From positions 124,001-188,000 of the forward strand of contig CAMLFH010000008.1 of the NCBI GenBank assembly GCA_946479285.1: DNA of 64,000 bases, given 5' to 3'. The DNA comes from an uncultured Flavobacteriales bacterium (GTDB lineage: Bacteria; Bacteroidota; Bacteroidia; Flavobacteriales; Crocinitomicaceae). Under the pieces are notes generated by a model. That model was given only the letters and a program-made list of their open reading frames with translations. It had not been told where the DNA came from and searched no databases. Below, in pieces: positions 44,562-53,562 of this stretch. The first letter of the stretch is position 1; each line of letters begins with the position of its first letter. The position numbers were made by a program, and so were the translations under genes.

Positions 44562-45887
44562 ATGAAAAACGTACTTGTTTTATTAGCGGGAATACTTGCC
44601 ACAAGTCTGAATGCCCAGACAAAAGATTCAAGCAGGATTGTTATTCCCGAATTGAAACTGAATCTCAATAAATCGGGAACGAGTTACATCAAAGGAACGT
44701 TTTTGGCCCAAACCTGGGCAAGGTATTCTGAAATGAATCCGGGAACCACTATTGACGGAACACCCAAAAAGGACCTGGGAGATGTAGGAATCAGAAGATG
44801 GCGGATCCAGGTTTTTGGTCAGTTAACGAATCGGATCTATTTCTATACACAGTTCGGGCAAAATAATTTCAGTTTTTTACAGCCCAGACATACCGGTGCT
44901 TTTTTACACGATGCAGTTACTGAATTCAGAATAGCAAAGCAGGTTCAAATTGGCGGTGGATTAACTGCCTGGGGTGGAGTTTCCCGCTTTTCTTCTCCGG
45001 CAGTGGCAAATATTATGGGCTTAGACGCTCCGATCTATCAACAGGCAACAAATGGTGTGAATGATCAGTTTGCGCGAAAACTGTCGCTTTATATGAAAGG
45101 TGAAATTTCGCGTTTGAATTACCGGATTGCTTTATCCAGGCCAATGTCTGTAAAAAACAGTACGGTTGTCATCCCACCTATCAATGCGAATTCAAACTTC
45201 AATATCGAAGCACCTCGCGCTCAAACTTCCGGGTATTTATTCTGGCAATTTTTTGACAAAGAAACAACGCCGAATCCCTACATGAGTGGAACGTATTTAG
45301 GGAAAAAGAAAATCCTGAACCTGGGACTTGGCTGGGTGCATCAACAGAAAGCCATGTGGCATACCAACGAAGTTGGCGACACGAATCGTACAGCTTTGTT
45401 ATTACTGGGTGCTGATGTCTTCCTGGATCTTCCCGTTGGAAATAAAGGAGCTGTGTTCAATGCCTATATTGCTTACAATAATTTTAACTACGGTAAAAAT
45501 TACGTCCGGATGCTGAACGGAATGAACCCTGCAAATGGCATCAATTCGGAAGGAACATTGAATGGGCCGGGAGTGAATTACCCGATGATCGGAACCGGGA
45601 ATATCTTATTTGCACAGATCGGATATAAATTTAAAGATGATTTGTTCGCAAAAGACAACGGAACCTTAATGCCTTATGTGGAAGTTCAGTGTTCGCAATT
45701 CCAGGCTTTTAAAGATCCTTCGGTGATGGCGGAAGCCGGTATTAACTGGTTGATTCACGGAACTCATGGCGCAAAATTATCTCTGGGTTTACAAAACAGG
45801 CCGGTATTTGAAAACAGCGCCCTGGGAAGGGTCATACAAACCACGCGAAAAAATATGTTGGTGCTGCAGTATCAAATTGCGTTTTAA
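44562..45887 (+). CDS. Outer-membrane porin
   Basis: A 441-aa protein; the ATG at 44562 begins the signal peptide MKNVLVLLAGILATSLNAQT, so the upstream extension of the frame is not used. The mature part shows beta-barrel alternation (VGIRRWRIQVFGQLTNRIYF, YTQFGQNNFSF) and ends in VLQYQIAF with a terminal Phe, as needed for barrel insertion. It resembles phosphate-selective porin O/P-like families of Bacteroidota; substrate is unknown. Preceded by a terminator, so independently transcribed. Confidence 0.85.
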   Translation: MKNVLVLLAGILATSLNAQTKDSSRIVIPELKLNLNKSGTSYIKGTFLAQTWARYSEMNPGTTIDGTPKKDLGDVGIRRWRIQVFGQLTNRIYFYTQFGQNNFSFLQPRHTGAFLHDAVTEFRIAKQVQIGGGLTAWGGVSRFSSPAVANIMGLDAPIYQQATNGVNDQFARKLSLYMKGEISRLNYRIALSRPMSVKNSTVVIPPINANSNFNIEAPRAQTSGYLFWQFFDKETTPNPYMSGTYLGKKKILNLGLGWVHQQKAMWHTNEVGDTNRTALLLLGADVFLDLPVGNKGAVFNAYIAYNNFNYGKNYVRMLNGMNPANGINSEGTLNGPGVNYPMIGTGNILFAQIGYKFKDDLFAKDNGTLMPYVEVQCSQFQAFKDPSVMAEAGINWLIHGTHGAKLSLGLQNRPVFENSALGRVIQTTRKNMLVLQYQIAF

Positions 45888-45934
45888 CTTTTTATATTTA
45901 TTTGAGTTATCAGTTCTAAAACAGCGTTAATAAC

Positions 45935-46423
45935 ATGAAATATTTAAGCATTCTGGCGTTTGTAATCGTTTTTTCCTTTCATGGAAAGGCACAGAACATT
46001 CAATCTTGTGATTCCGTTCCGGCTTTGAACTCCGAAATATTAAAGATTTTAAAACCTTACATGGGCCAGAAAATACTCAGGGGTGAATGCTGGGATGTTC
46101 TGAGTATTGCTTTAAATGAAACTCATGCCGAGTGGAATGGTTACGATGTATTCGGGAAAACGTACGATTATAAGAAAGAATGTATTGCTCCCGGAGATAT
46201 CATTGCTTTTAAAGGGGTGAAATTTGGTGGAATTCAAAACGGACAAAAGTATTTTGAAGAAATGGAGAAACATTTTGCTGTGGTGAAAGAGGTTAGGCCG
46301 AACGGTGAATTGGTATTACTGCATCAAAACACCGGCCGATTTGGCAGAAAGCTGGGAGAATCCAGCATCTTCCTTGGCGATTTAAAGAAAGGGAAGTTGG
46401 AATTTTTCCGTCCGCAGCGTTAG
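45935..46423 (+). CDS. Secreted CHAP/NlpC-like protein (162 aa)
   Basis: A 162-aa protein with signal peptide MKYLSILAFVIVFSFHGKAQ. The mature part has a papain-like arrangement: Cys52 in RGECWDVLSIALNE, CIAPGDIIAFKG, then His113 in KHFAVVKEV and LLHQN at 129-132. In CHAP and NlpC/P60 proteases a Cys-His-polar triad cleaves peptidoglycan or amide bonds. Family membership is inferred from motif order, not certain. Its 3' end overlaps the convergent rsmF-like gene by 4 bp. Confidence 0.7.
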   Translation: MKYLSILAFVIVFSFHGKAQNIQSCDSVPALNSEILKILKPYMGQKILRGECWDVLSIALNETHAEWNGYDVFGKTYDYKKECIAPGDIIAFKGVKFGGIQNGQKYFEEMEKHFAVVKEVRPNGELVLLHQNTGRFGRKLGESSIFLGDLKKGKLEFFRPQR

Positions 46424-47787
46424 TCAATCCGCATTCGGATGCGCCATTCTTTCGGGTAAAGATTATTGAACCGATTTCCCAAATGTTTGATCCAGCCCAG
46501 TTTGGTTCCTTCAAATGAAACCGTATTAAAACCGCGCTTTCCTTCTAAACCGAATGTCTCACCTTTCAGGTAATGCAAAGCCTGTTGGCGGGTCAGGGCA
46601 ATATCAGGAATCTTATTTGAAAGGATTGAAGAATCCAATACTAACGCTTCATTCGGAATCAATCCTTTGCGGGAAATTTCGCCCAGCTCTGTTCCTAATT
46701 TGATGATGCGCAAATTGGAGTGAAGCAGCTCCACCAATTCGCCTGAACCCGCTGGAACAGCAAACAGGTAATTGTTCCACTGAACAAACTCCGAATCGGA
46801 AGAAACCCATTCATTGAACCAGGATTCAGGTTTCAAACGTGTCAAAGTGCTTTTCTTCTTCGACTTATTTTTTTGAATGCGTTCTTCACCCAATTTCTCT
46901 ATGACGACCACATAAAAACCTTCTGTCTTCAATTCGGATGGAAGCGCATAATGACCTATTCCGTCTCTTCCGTCTTTTGCAAGCGGCAACTCAACAGAAT
47001 AGATTTTCGAATCGGTCTGCTCCAGGATCCAACGCACATTGTCTTCGTTTTCCTGGGAATTGAAAGTACAGGTCGAATAGATCAGCTTACCAGTTGGTTT
47101 CAAAGAATCCCAAACGTCCATTACGATGCGTTTTTGTCTTCCTGCGCATAGATTGACCGCTTCTGTCGACCATTCATTTCGTGCATCCGGATCTTTTCGG
47201 AACATTCCTTCACCCGAACATGGAGCATCAATCAAAATGCAGTCAAAAACGCTTTTTAAACCGTCAAAATCCTGTGGGTCGTTGTTGCTGACCAAACTGT
47301 TTTTCGCTCCCCATTTGGTGAGGTTTTCCTTTAAAATCCGGGATCTGTTTTGGATCACTTCATTAGCTAAGAGTAATCCTTTTCCCTGCAGAAAATCAGC
47401 AATAAGCGTACTTTTTCCGCCCGGTGCAGCACATAAATCCAAAATAACCGGTTCTTCCGGAAGATTCAGTTGTCTGAGAATGCTGTCGATAAATTGAGAA
47501 CCTGCTTCCTGGGGATAATATCTTCCACCATGAAAATGCGGATCCAGGGTGAAAATTGGTCGTTCCTTCAGATAAAAACCATTCTTTGACCAGGGAATTT
47601 CTTCCAATCCTTCAAAAACGGATCGCATGTCGCCCGAAGCTTCAGCGATGGCACAATTTCCTTTGGAAGAATTGATCCGAATAGCAACTGGCTGTTCCTG
47701 ATCCAATGATTGAAGCAAAGAATCTCCCAGAAACGGATCCTGGCTAACTCGTTCAACGAATGCTTTGGGAAGTTCTACTTTTTTCAT
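46420..47787 (-). CDS. RsmF/NOL1-like rRNA m5C methyltransferase
   Basis: A 455-aa RNA 5-methylcytosine methyltransferase. The Rossmann SAM motif ILDLCAAPGGKSTLIADFLQ, the second motif IDAPCSGEGMFRKDPDA with the first catalytic Cys, and IYSTCTFNSQENEDNV with the nucleophilic Cys are all present. The C-terminal region (EWRIRMRID end) fits the RsmF PUA-like extension. It likely methylates 16S rRNA, as in E. coli C1407. The ATG overlaps the stop of tsaD by 4 bp (ATGA), so the two are coupled. A 17-bp segment (47639-47655, coding CAIAEA) equals an intergenic repeat. Confidence 0.92.
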   Translation of the reverse strand: MKKVELPKAFVERVSQDPFLGDSLLQSLDQEQPVAIRINSSKGNCAIAEASGDMRSVFEGLEEIPWSKNGFYLKERPIFTLDPHFHGGRYYPQEAGSQFIDSILRQLNLPEEPVILDLCAAPGGKSTLIADFLQGKGLLLANEVIQNRSRILKENLTKWGAKNSLVSNNDPQDFDGLKSVFDCILIDAPCSGEGMFRKDPDARNEWSTEAVNLCAGRQKRIVMDVWDSLKPTGKLIYSTCTFNSQENEDNVRWILEQTDSKIYSVELPLAKDGRDGIGHYALPSELKTEGFYVVVIEKLGEERIQKNKSKKKSTLTRLKPESWFNEWVSSDSEFVQWNNYLFAVPAGSGELVELLHSNLRIIKLGTELGEISRKGLIPNEALVLDSSILSNKIPDIALTRQQALHYLKGETFGLEGKRGFNTVSFEGTKLGWIKHLGNRFNNLYPKEWRIRMRID

Positions 47788-48812
47788 GGTCTTACAAATG
47801 GTAACCGCGCATTGGCACTAATATCCTGTCCGGCAAACTGCTTGTTCTCAGCAAGGAATTTTCCGGCTATGGCAATCATAGCAGCATTATCGGTACAATA
47901 CTCAAATTTCGGAATAAATACATTCCAACCCGATTTTTGACCTTCTTCAGCCAGTTTGGCGCGTAATCCCGAGTTAGCAGAAACACCGCCGGCAATAGCA
48001 ATGTCTTTGATTCCGGTATCTGCGGAAACTTTTCGGAGTTGTTTGAAAAGGATCTCCAAGATCGTTGACTGAATGGAAGCACACAAATCCGCTTTGTTTT
48101 CTTCAATGAAATTCGGGTTTTTGGCCACTTCCTTTTGAATGAAATAAAGGACAGAGGTCTTCAGACCACTGAAGCTGAAGTTATATCCGTCGACCTGTGG
48201 TTTTGAAAATGAGAACGCCTTCGGATTTCCCTCTTTAGCATATTTGTCGATCAAAGGTCCACCCGGATAAGGAAAACCGAGGATTTTGGCCGTTTTGTCG
48301 AAAGCTTCGCCGGCCGCGTCATCGATAGTGCTTCCCAAAACGGTCATTTCAACCGGAGAATCTACCCGAACCAATTGCGTATGTCCGCCTGAAACGGTCA
48401 TACAGATAAAAGGAAAAGTAGGAACCGGAACACCTTCATTGATAAAATGTGCTAAAATATGAGCATGCATGTGGTGCACTGCGACCATTGGTTTGTGGAG
48501 TGCAAGACTCAAAGATTTGGCAAAAGCGGTTCCAACAACCAGTGAACCCATCAATCCGGGACCTTGTGTAAATGCAATTAAATCAATATCTTTAAGTGTA
48601 AGGGCCGCTTTTTTTAAGGCTGCGTCCACTACCGGGATGATGTTTTGTTGATGCGCACGCGAGGCTAATTCAGGGACTACGCCACCATATTGCTCATGAA
48701 TAGCTTGGGTAGCCGTAACGTTAGATAAAATGGTATCATCTTTGAGAATGGCAGCAGAAGTATCATCACATGATGACTCAATTCCTAGAATTACTAACGA
48801 TTGTTGGCTCAA
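47784..48812 (-). CDS. tsaD: tRNA N6-threonylcarbamoyladenosine synthase subunit TsaD
   Basis: A 342-aa ASKHA-fold protein: VILGIESSCDDTSAAIL at the start, VVPELASRAHQQNIIPVVDA, and the metal-binding AVHHMHAHILAHF motif. MTVSGGHTQLVRVDSPVEMT and IAGGVSANSGLRAKLAEEGQ complete the family. TsaD transfers the threonylcarbamoyl group to A37 of ANN-reading tRNAs, with TsaB and TsaE. Start divergent from tamB by 24 bp, an arrangement common in this phylum. Confidence 0.98.
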   Translation of the reverse strand: MSQQSLVILGIESSCDDTSAAILKDDTILSNVTATQAIHEQYGGVVPELASRAHQQNIIPVVDAALKKAALTLKDIDLIAFTQGPGLMGSLVVGTAFAKSLSLALHKPMVAVHHMHAHILAHFINEGVPVPTFPFICMTVSGGHTQLVRVDSPVEMTVLGSTIDDAAGEAFDKTAKILGFPYPGGPLIDKYAKEGNPKAFSFSKPQVDGYNFSFSGLKTSVLYFIQKEVAKNPNFIEENKADLCASIQSTILEILFKQLRKVSADTGIKDIAIAGGVSANSGLRAKLAEEGQKSGWNVFIPKFEYCTDNAAMIAIAGKFLAENKQFAGQDISANARLPFVRP

Positions 48813-48818
48813 CTTTGT

Positions 48819-48826
48819 TAAATTTG
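48819..48826 (+). promoter_or_regulatory. Candidate -7 element for tamB
   Basis: TAAATTTG matches TAnnTTTG. Predicted start about 48833, only 4 nt before the ATG at 48837, so the leader would be very short. The TTG at 48801 is 15 nt upstream, shorter than usual. Confidence 0.35.
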
Positions 48827-48836
48827 TATATAATAC

Positions 48837-51800
48837 ATGGCAAAAGTACTCAAAATACTAGGTAGAATAGTAGGGATTTCTTTTGAATGGGTGCTTTTGG
48901 TGCTCATCCTTTTTGCGTTTGCCATTCGTACGAGCCAATTTCAGACCTATTTAGGGTCATTGGCTACCAATTATTTATCCAAGGAATTAAAGACAGAATT
49001 ACGTATCGGGAAAATCGATATTGTTTTTTTCGATAAAATCTATTTGAAAGATGTTTTTGTGCGAGACCTTCATGGAGATACTCTTGCATCTTTGGATCAG
49101 ATCATGGTTCGTGTAAAAAGTTTCGATGTTGGTGGAGAATATATCAAGCTCAACAGCGTAGGACTATTGAAAGGAAGGGTTGGGATCGAGCGGGATACAA
49201 TCACCGGCGATTACAATTATGAGTTTATTGCAGATTACTTCGCCAGCAAAAAATCCAACAAACCCAAATCAGATCCCCCTAAAGTTACCGTTGATAATGT
49301 AGATATTGAATATGTAACTATTTCTTACGACGACAACCGGAAGGGAAGAAATACCTACGGGATGGATTACGACCATTTGAAGTTCAAGAATGTAATCCTG
49401 CACATTGCAGATTTTTCGGAAGAGAAAGGTGTTATTGCTTTCCAGGTAAAACATTTGCAAACCCAGGAAAAATGTGGGTTTTTACTTAAACGGTTATTTG
49501 CCAATGCGGTCATTGATCCGAACAAAGGAATCTTACTGAGTGGTGTGCAGATTAACACATCCCGTTCCCAAATTTATGCTTCTAAACTGCACATGCTTAT
49601 GGGCTCATTGGAAGGAATTCGTTCCTTTGTGGACAGCGTGAGCTTTGATGCGGTGATTGATTCTTCGCGGGTTAGTTTTTGGGATATTTCTCAATTCGGA
49701 ACTGCACTGGAAGGCATGAATGAAGTGGTTTCCTTAAGCGCAGTAGTGACCAAAAAAGTGAAAGATCTGAAAATTGATGACCTGGATCTGCGTTTTGGTA
49801 CACGAAGCGTTGTCCGTGGAAATTACTCTTTGCCGGATTTTAGAAATCTTTCTGCCTCCAGGTTCAATCAGCGGGTTGATTATGCCTTGATTGACTTTAA
49901 GGATGTGGAACACGTTAAACTTCCCAAAGATTCAGGGAAAAACCGGATGGATTTCAGTGAAATGATCGATAGATTAGAATACGCTGAAGTTAGAAATACG
50001 ACCATGCATGGTTCGGTAGATAAATTCGCCCTGAAAAGTGATAAACTGCGCTCAGTTTTGGGATCGGTGCAATTAGACAACGAAATTACCTTTACAAAAT
50101 TGAAGGAAGGCGGTTATGCGTTTAATCGAACGCAGGGAGAACGCTACGATATTGTAATAGACAGTTTTAACCTGGCGAAATTCATCGATAATCCAACTTT
50201 CGGGAACGTTATAGGACAGGTTTACCTAAGCGGAATAGTTGGTCAGGAAGATGTTATCCGCTTGGAAACGCTGGAAGGGGAGATTAGCAAATTCCAATTC
50301 AACGATTATAACTATTCGAATATTTCGGTATCAAACGGATCATTTGTCAAGAATGTTCTGGATGTCGATTTGAAAGTGGATGATCCGAATTTGCAATTGG
50401 CATTTGACGGTGCCATTGATGTTTCTGAGATACAACATTTCGACTTTAAAGTAAATGTGGATGTAGCGAATTTAGGGAAGCTGAATTTCACGAAAGACCC
50501 GGAATCCACTTTTAAAGGAAACTTGGATCTGGACATGAGAGGAAATTCCCTGGAAACCTATGAAGGATTGATCAATGCAAATGGCATAGAATTCGTGGAT
50601 CAGGGCAAAAAACTGGGACTGCCCGATTTGAGCCTTTATATTGAGCGAAATCCGGAGAGTGACCGCTTTGAATTGAGAAGTGATATAGTAGACGCGGATT
50701 TGAACGGGAAGATCAATTTTAAAACCATTCCGATTGCTGTTAATAACGGACTGTCTGATGCATTCCCATCTTATTTTTCTCCCAAAGAATATCCAAAAGG
50801 AATGGCATCGAAAGATCATTTTGACATGAGTGCCACGATCAAAAATTCGAAAGACTTCCTGAATATTTTTGTTCCGAAGCTGGACATTGCTTACGGAACA
50901 GTTGTGAAAGTAGAGTTGGATTCCCGCACACATCATCAAATGTTGGACATTACATCTCCCAAGATCAGCTATGCAAAACTAATGAATCAGAAAAGTGATG
51001 CTTACCTGACAAATGTTGTTTTACACCAGGAGTTTACACAAGGTACGGGAACACTTACGCTGAATGCAGGAAAAACGCAGCTAAGAGATTCATTGGATGT
51101 GGAGAATATTCAACTATCCCTGGATGGTACAAAAAATATTTATAAGACAGATTTGATCTGGAACAAAGATGTACCGAATACTTCCGACTTTGATTTTATC
51201 GTAGATGTACGTGAAGAAGGAGAATTTGATATCCAGGTGAAACCGTCCTATTTCTCGGTGAAAAATAATCGATGGGACATTAAGAATATCGGTCAGATTG
51301 TCTACAAAGCAAAGAATTTTGAGATCAAGGACCTGAAGTTGGAACGTGACAGCCAATACCTTGCTGTGAATGGTCTTTTATCTGAAAACCCGGAAGATTA
51401 TTTAACGATCAAAGCAAATGATTTACACGTGGAGGAATTCTCTTCACTTTTAGGAGTTGGTGTTAAAATGGAAGGAAGTCTCGATGGAACAGCTCGTTTG
51501 GCTACTCCATTTACATCGATTAAAGTTGACGGAGATTTTCTTTTGAACGATTTCTATCTGGAAGGTGAGGAAGTAGGGGATGTGCATGTGAATGGTATTT
51601 GGCTCGATTTGGAAAAGAAGATCATCCTCAACGGAGATTTGAAGTACAAAGACCTGCAAACATTTGATTTCAACGGATATGTGCTTCCGATGAAAAAAGA
51701 GGACAATATCAACTTTGACCTTGAGTTTAAAGACATGGATTTGGCCTTTACCAATGCATTCATGGATCCGGAGGTGATTTCAGATATTTCGGGAACGCTC

Positions 51801-53477
51801 AAAGGAGTAATCCACGCAACCGGAAGTATCGACGAACCTGAAATTGCAGGAGATTTGCAATTGAAGAAAGGTGGTTTGAGAGTGGGAATTCTTGGGACGC
51901 ATTACAGCTTGGGCGGCCCGCTTAAATTCGATGGTAAGAACGACGGTATTTACGGAGCTTTCCCGATATTAGATGATGAAGGGAATTCCGCTTACGCGAT
52001 GACAACCATTTTCCACAACAACTTCAAGGATTTTTCCATGAGTTTCGATATCACTTTTGATGAAACGGTGAGTGGTTTCCGGGATCCGATAACCAGACGT
52101 CCTCTAAGCCCAACCCGAAAATTCATGGTAATGAATACCGTTGAAAAAGAAGGGGTTGCATATTACGGAAAAGCATACGCAACCGGTACGGCAAGTATTT
52201 TGATTGAAAAAGGAAATACAGAGATCACCGTGAATGCGAAAACTGAAAAAGGTACGGTAGTAAACCTGCCGATGTATGGAGCCAAAGAGATCAATGAATT
52301 CGATTTTATTGATTTCAATACCGATTCCATATCCGTCGCAAAAGAGATTGATTTAACAGGTGTTGATCTGAAAATGAATATTGAAGCAACACCGGAAGCA
52401 AAGATTAAACTCATCCTGAACAATCAAACCAATGAATACATTGAGGCAACCGGTAGAGGAAATCTTCAGTTGGGAATTGATAAACAGAAGCATATGTCCA
52501 TGTCAGGGACGTATTATATTACCAAGGGAGAGTATTTCTTTGTCCTGAATCCGGTCAAAAAGCTATTCCTGATCGATGAGGGAAGCAGTATTTCCTGGAA
52601 CGGGACACCTGATAATGCAACATTGGATATCAAGGCTTATTACAAGGTAAATGCAAGTTTGGACGAATTGAACCGGGATCAGATCGGTGGTTCGGCGGAA
52701 ACAAAATCAGAGGTGCATTGTGTGCTTTTGATCGGACAAACTCTTTCTAATCCATCGATAACATTGGATATTGAAGTGCCGAATGTTAGTGAGTCCGGGA
52801 AAGAAGTTCTTAGCAGGATTCGCTCCGATGAAGACGAGTTGCAAAAACAATTCTTTTCACTATTGGCATTCAACCGCTTCCAGGGAACAGGTGGAGCAGG
52901 AGGGAGTTATGGAGGTGTTGCTGAGATAGTTACTCAAAAAATGAATGAGGCCTTTGATCAATTATCCAAGCAAACTAAGATCAACGTCGGTTATAACGAT
53001 AATACCGTAACCGGTGATAAGAATTACCAGATTGGACTGCAGCGGGCTTACGGAGCAAAACAGAATATCATCCTGAAAACATCACTGGGAGTTTCCAACA
53101 ATACAACAACCGGAACTGCACAGAATTCATTGATCGGTTCCTTTAACCTCGAATACCTGATCAATGACGACGGAACTTTCCGCGTATCGATTTTCAATGA
53201 ATCGAATGATAAGGGAATTTTGAGCAACAAGGATAAAGGTGAATTTACCCAGGGTATCGGTTTGCATTATGAAGAATCTTTCAACAATATCTCCGAGTCG
53301 CGGATCATTGAGTTCTTCGCCAACCTGTTCAGAAAGAAGAACAAAGTGAACAATTCCAAGCGTAAAAACCGCGTTCCTGTGGATTTCATCCCGGGGAAAG
53401 GTGTTGCGATTCCGGAGGAACCAAAAGAGGAAGAACCTGTTAAGCCGGCTACTGAGCCTGAGCCGCCAACTCCTTAA
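48837..53477 (+). CDS. tamB: TamB-like translocation and assembly module protein
   Basis: A 1546-aa protein with an N-terminal membrane anchor (GISFEWVLLVLILFAFAIRT) and a long repetitive beta-rich periplasmic body of AsmA/TamB type, e.g. LGSLATNYLSKELKTELRIG and IDIVFFDKIYLKDVFVRDLH near the start. The DUF490 domain lies toward the end (about 1030-1470; e.g. LIGQTLSNPSITLDIEVPNV and NRFQGTGGAGGSYGGVAEIV). A Glu/Pro tail (EEPKEEEPVKPATEPEPPTP) closes it. TamB-like proteins bridge inner and outer membranes and carry phospholipids or assist barrel assembly. No tamA neighbour is present. Confidence 0.93.
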   Translation: MAKVLKILGRIVGISFEWVLLVLILFAFAIRTSQFQTYLGSLATNYLSKELKTELRIGKIDIVFFDKIYLKDVFVRDLHGDTLASLDQIMVRVKSFDVGGEYIKLNSVGLLKGRVGIERDTITGDYNYEFIADYFASKKSNKPKSDPPKVTVDNVDIEYVTISYDDNRKGRNTYGMDYDHLKFKNVILHIADFSEEKGVIAFQVKHLQTQEKCGFLLKRLFANAVIDPNKGILLSGVQINTSRSQIYASKLHMLMGSLEGIRSFVDSVSFDAVIDSSRVSFWDISQFGTALEGMNEVVSLSAVVTKKVKDLKIDDLDLRFGTRSVVRGNYSLPDFRNLSASRFNQRVDYALIDFKDVEHVKLPKDSGKNRMDFSEMIDRLEYAEVRNTTMHGSVDKFALKSDKLRSVLGSVQLDNEITFTKLKEGGYAFNRTQGERYDIVIDSFNLAKFIDNPTFGNVIGQVYLSGIVGQEDVIRLETLEGEISKFQFNDYNYSNISVSNGSFVKNVLDVDLKVDDPNLQLAFDGAIDVSEIQHFDFKVNVDVANLGKLNFTKDPESTFKGNLDLDMRGNSLETYEGLINANGIEFVDQGKKLGLPDLSLYIERNPESDRFELRSDIVDADLNGKINFKTIPIAVNNGLSDAFPSYFSPKEYPKGMASKDHFDMSATIKNSKDFLNIFVPKLDIAYGTVVKVELDSRTHHQMLDITSPKISYAKLMNQKSDAYLTNVVLHQEFTQGTGTLTLNAGKTQLRDSLDVENIQLSLDGTKNIYKTDLIWNKDVPNTSDFDFIVDVREEGEFDIQVKPSYFSVKNNRWDIKNIGQIVYKAKNFEIKDLKLERDSQYLAVNGLLSENPEDYLTIKANDLHVEEFSSLLGVGVKMEGSLDGTARLATPFTSIKVDGDFLLNDFYLEGEEVGDVHVNGIWLDLEKKIILNGDLKYKDLQTFDFNGYVLPMKKEDNINFDLEFKDMDLAFTNAFMDPEVISDISGTLKGVIHATGSIDEPEIAGDLQLKKGGLRVGILGTHYSLGGPLKFDGKNDGIYGAFPILDDEGNSAYAMTTIFHNNFKDFSMSFDITFDETVSGFRDPITRRPLSPTRKFMVMNTVEKEGVAYYGKAYATGTASILIEKGNTEITVNAKTEKGTVVNLPMYGAKEINEFDFIDFNTDSISVAKEIDLTGVDLKMNIEATPEAKIKLILNNQTNEYIEATGRGNLQLGIDKQKHMSMSGTYYITKGEYFFVLNPVKKLFLIDEGSSISWNGTPDNATLDIKAYYKVNASLDELNRDQIGGSAETKSEVHCVLLIGQTLSNPSITLDIEVPNVSESGKEVLSRIRSDEDELQKQFFSLLAFNRFQGTGGAGGSYGGVAEIVTQKMNEAFDQLSKQTKINVGYNDNTVTGDKNYQIGLQRAYGAKQNIILKTSLGVSNNTTTGTAQNSLIGSFNLEYLINDDGTFRVSIFNESNDKGILSNKDKGEFTQGIGLHYEESFNNISESRIIEFFANLFRKKNKVNNSKRKNRVPVDFIPGKGVAIPEEPKEEEPVKPATEPEPPTP

Positions 53478-53510
53478 TTTTCTCTATTTTGTTATAAAGT
53501 ATTCGAATCT

Positions 53511-53544
53511 TTTGCGGTCTTTAATTGCACAATCATTATTTTTA
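53511..53544 (+). promoter_or_regulatory. Candidate promoter for accC
   Basis: TTTG (53511-53514), 22-nt spacer, TATTTTTA (53537-53544), one mismatch from TAnnTTTG. Predicted start about 53551, 12 nt before the ATG at 53563. Confidence 0.4.
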
Positions 53545-53562
53545 CTGCCATTGAAATGATCT

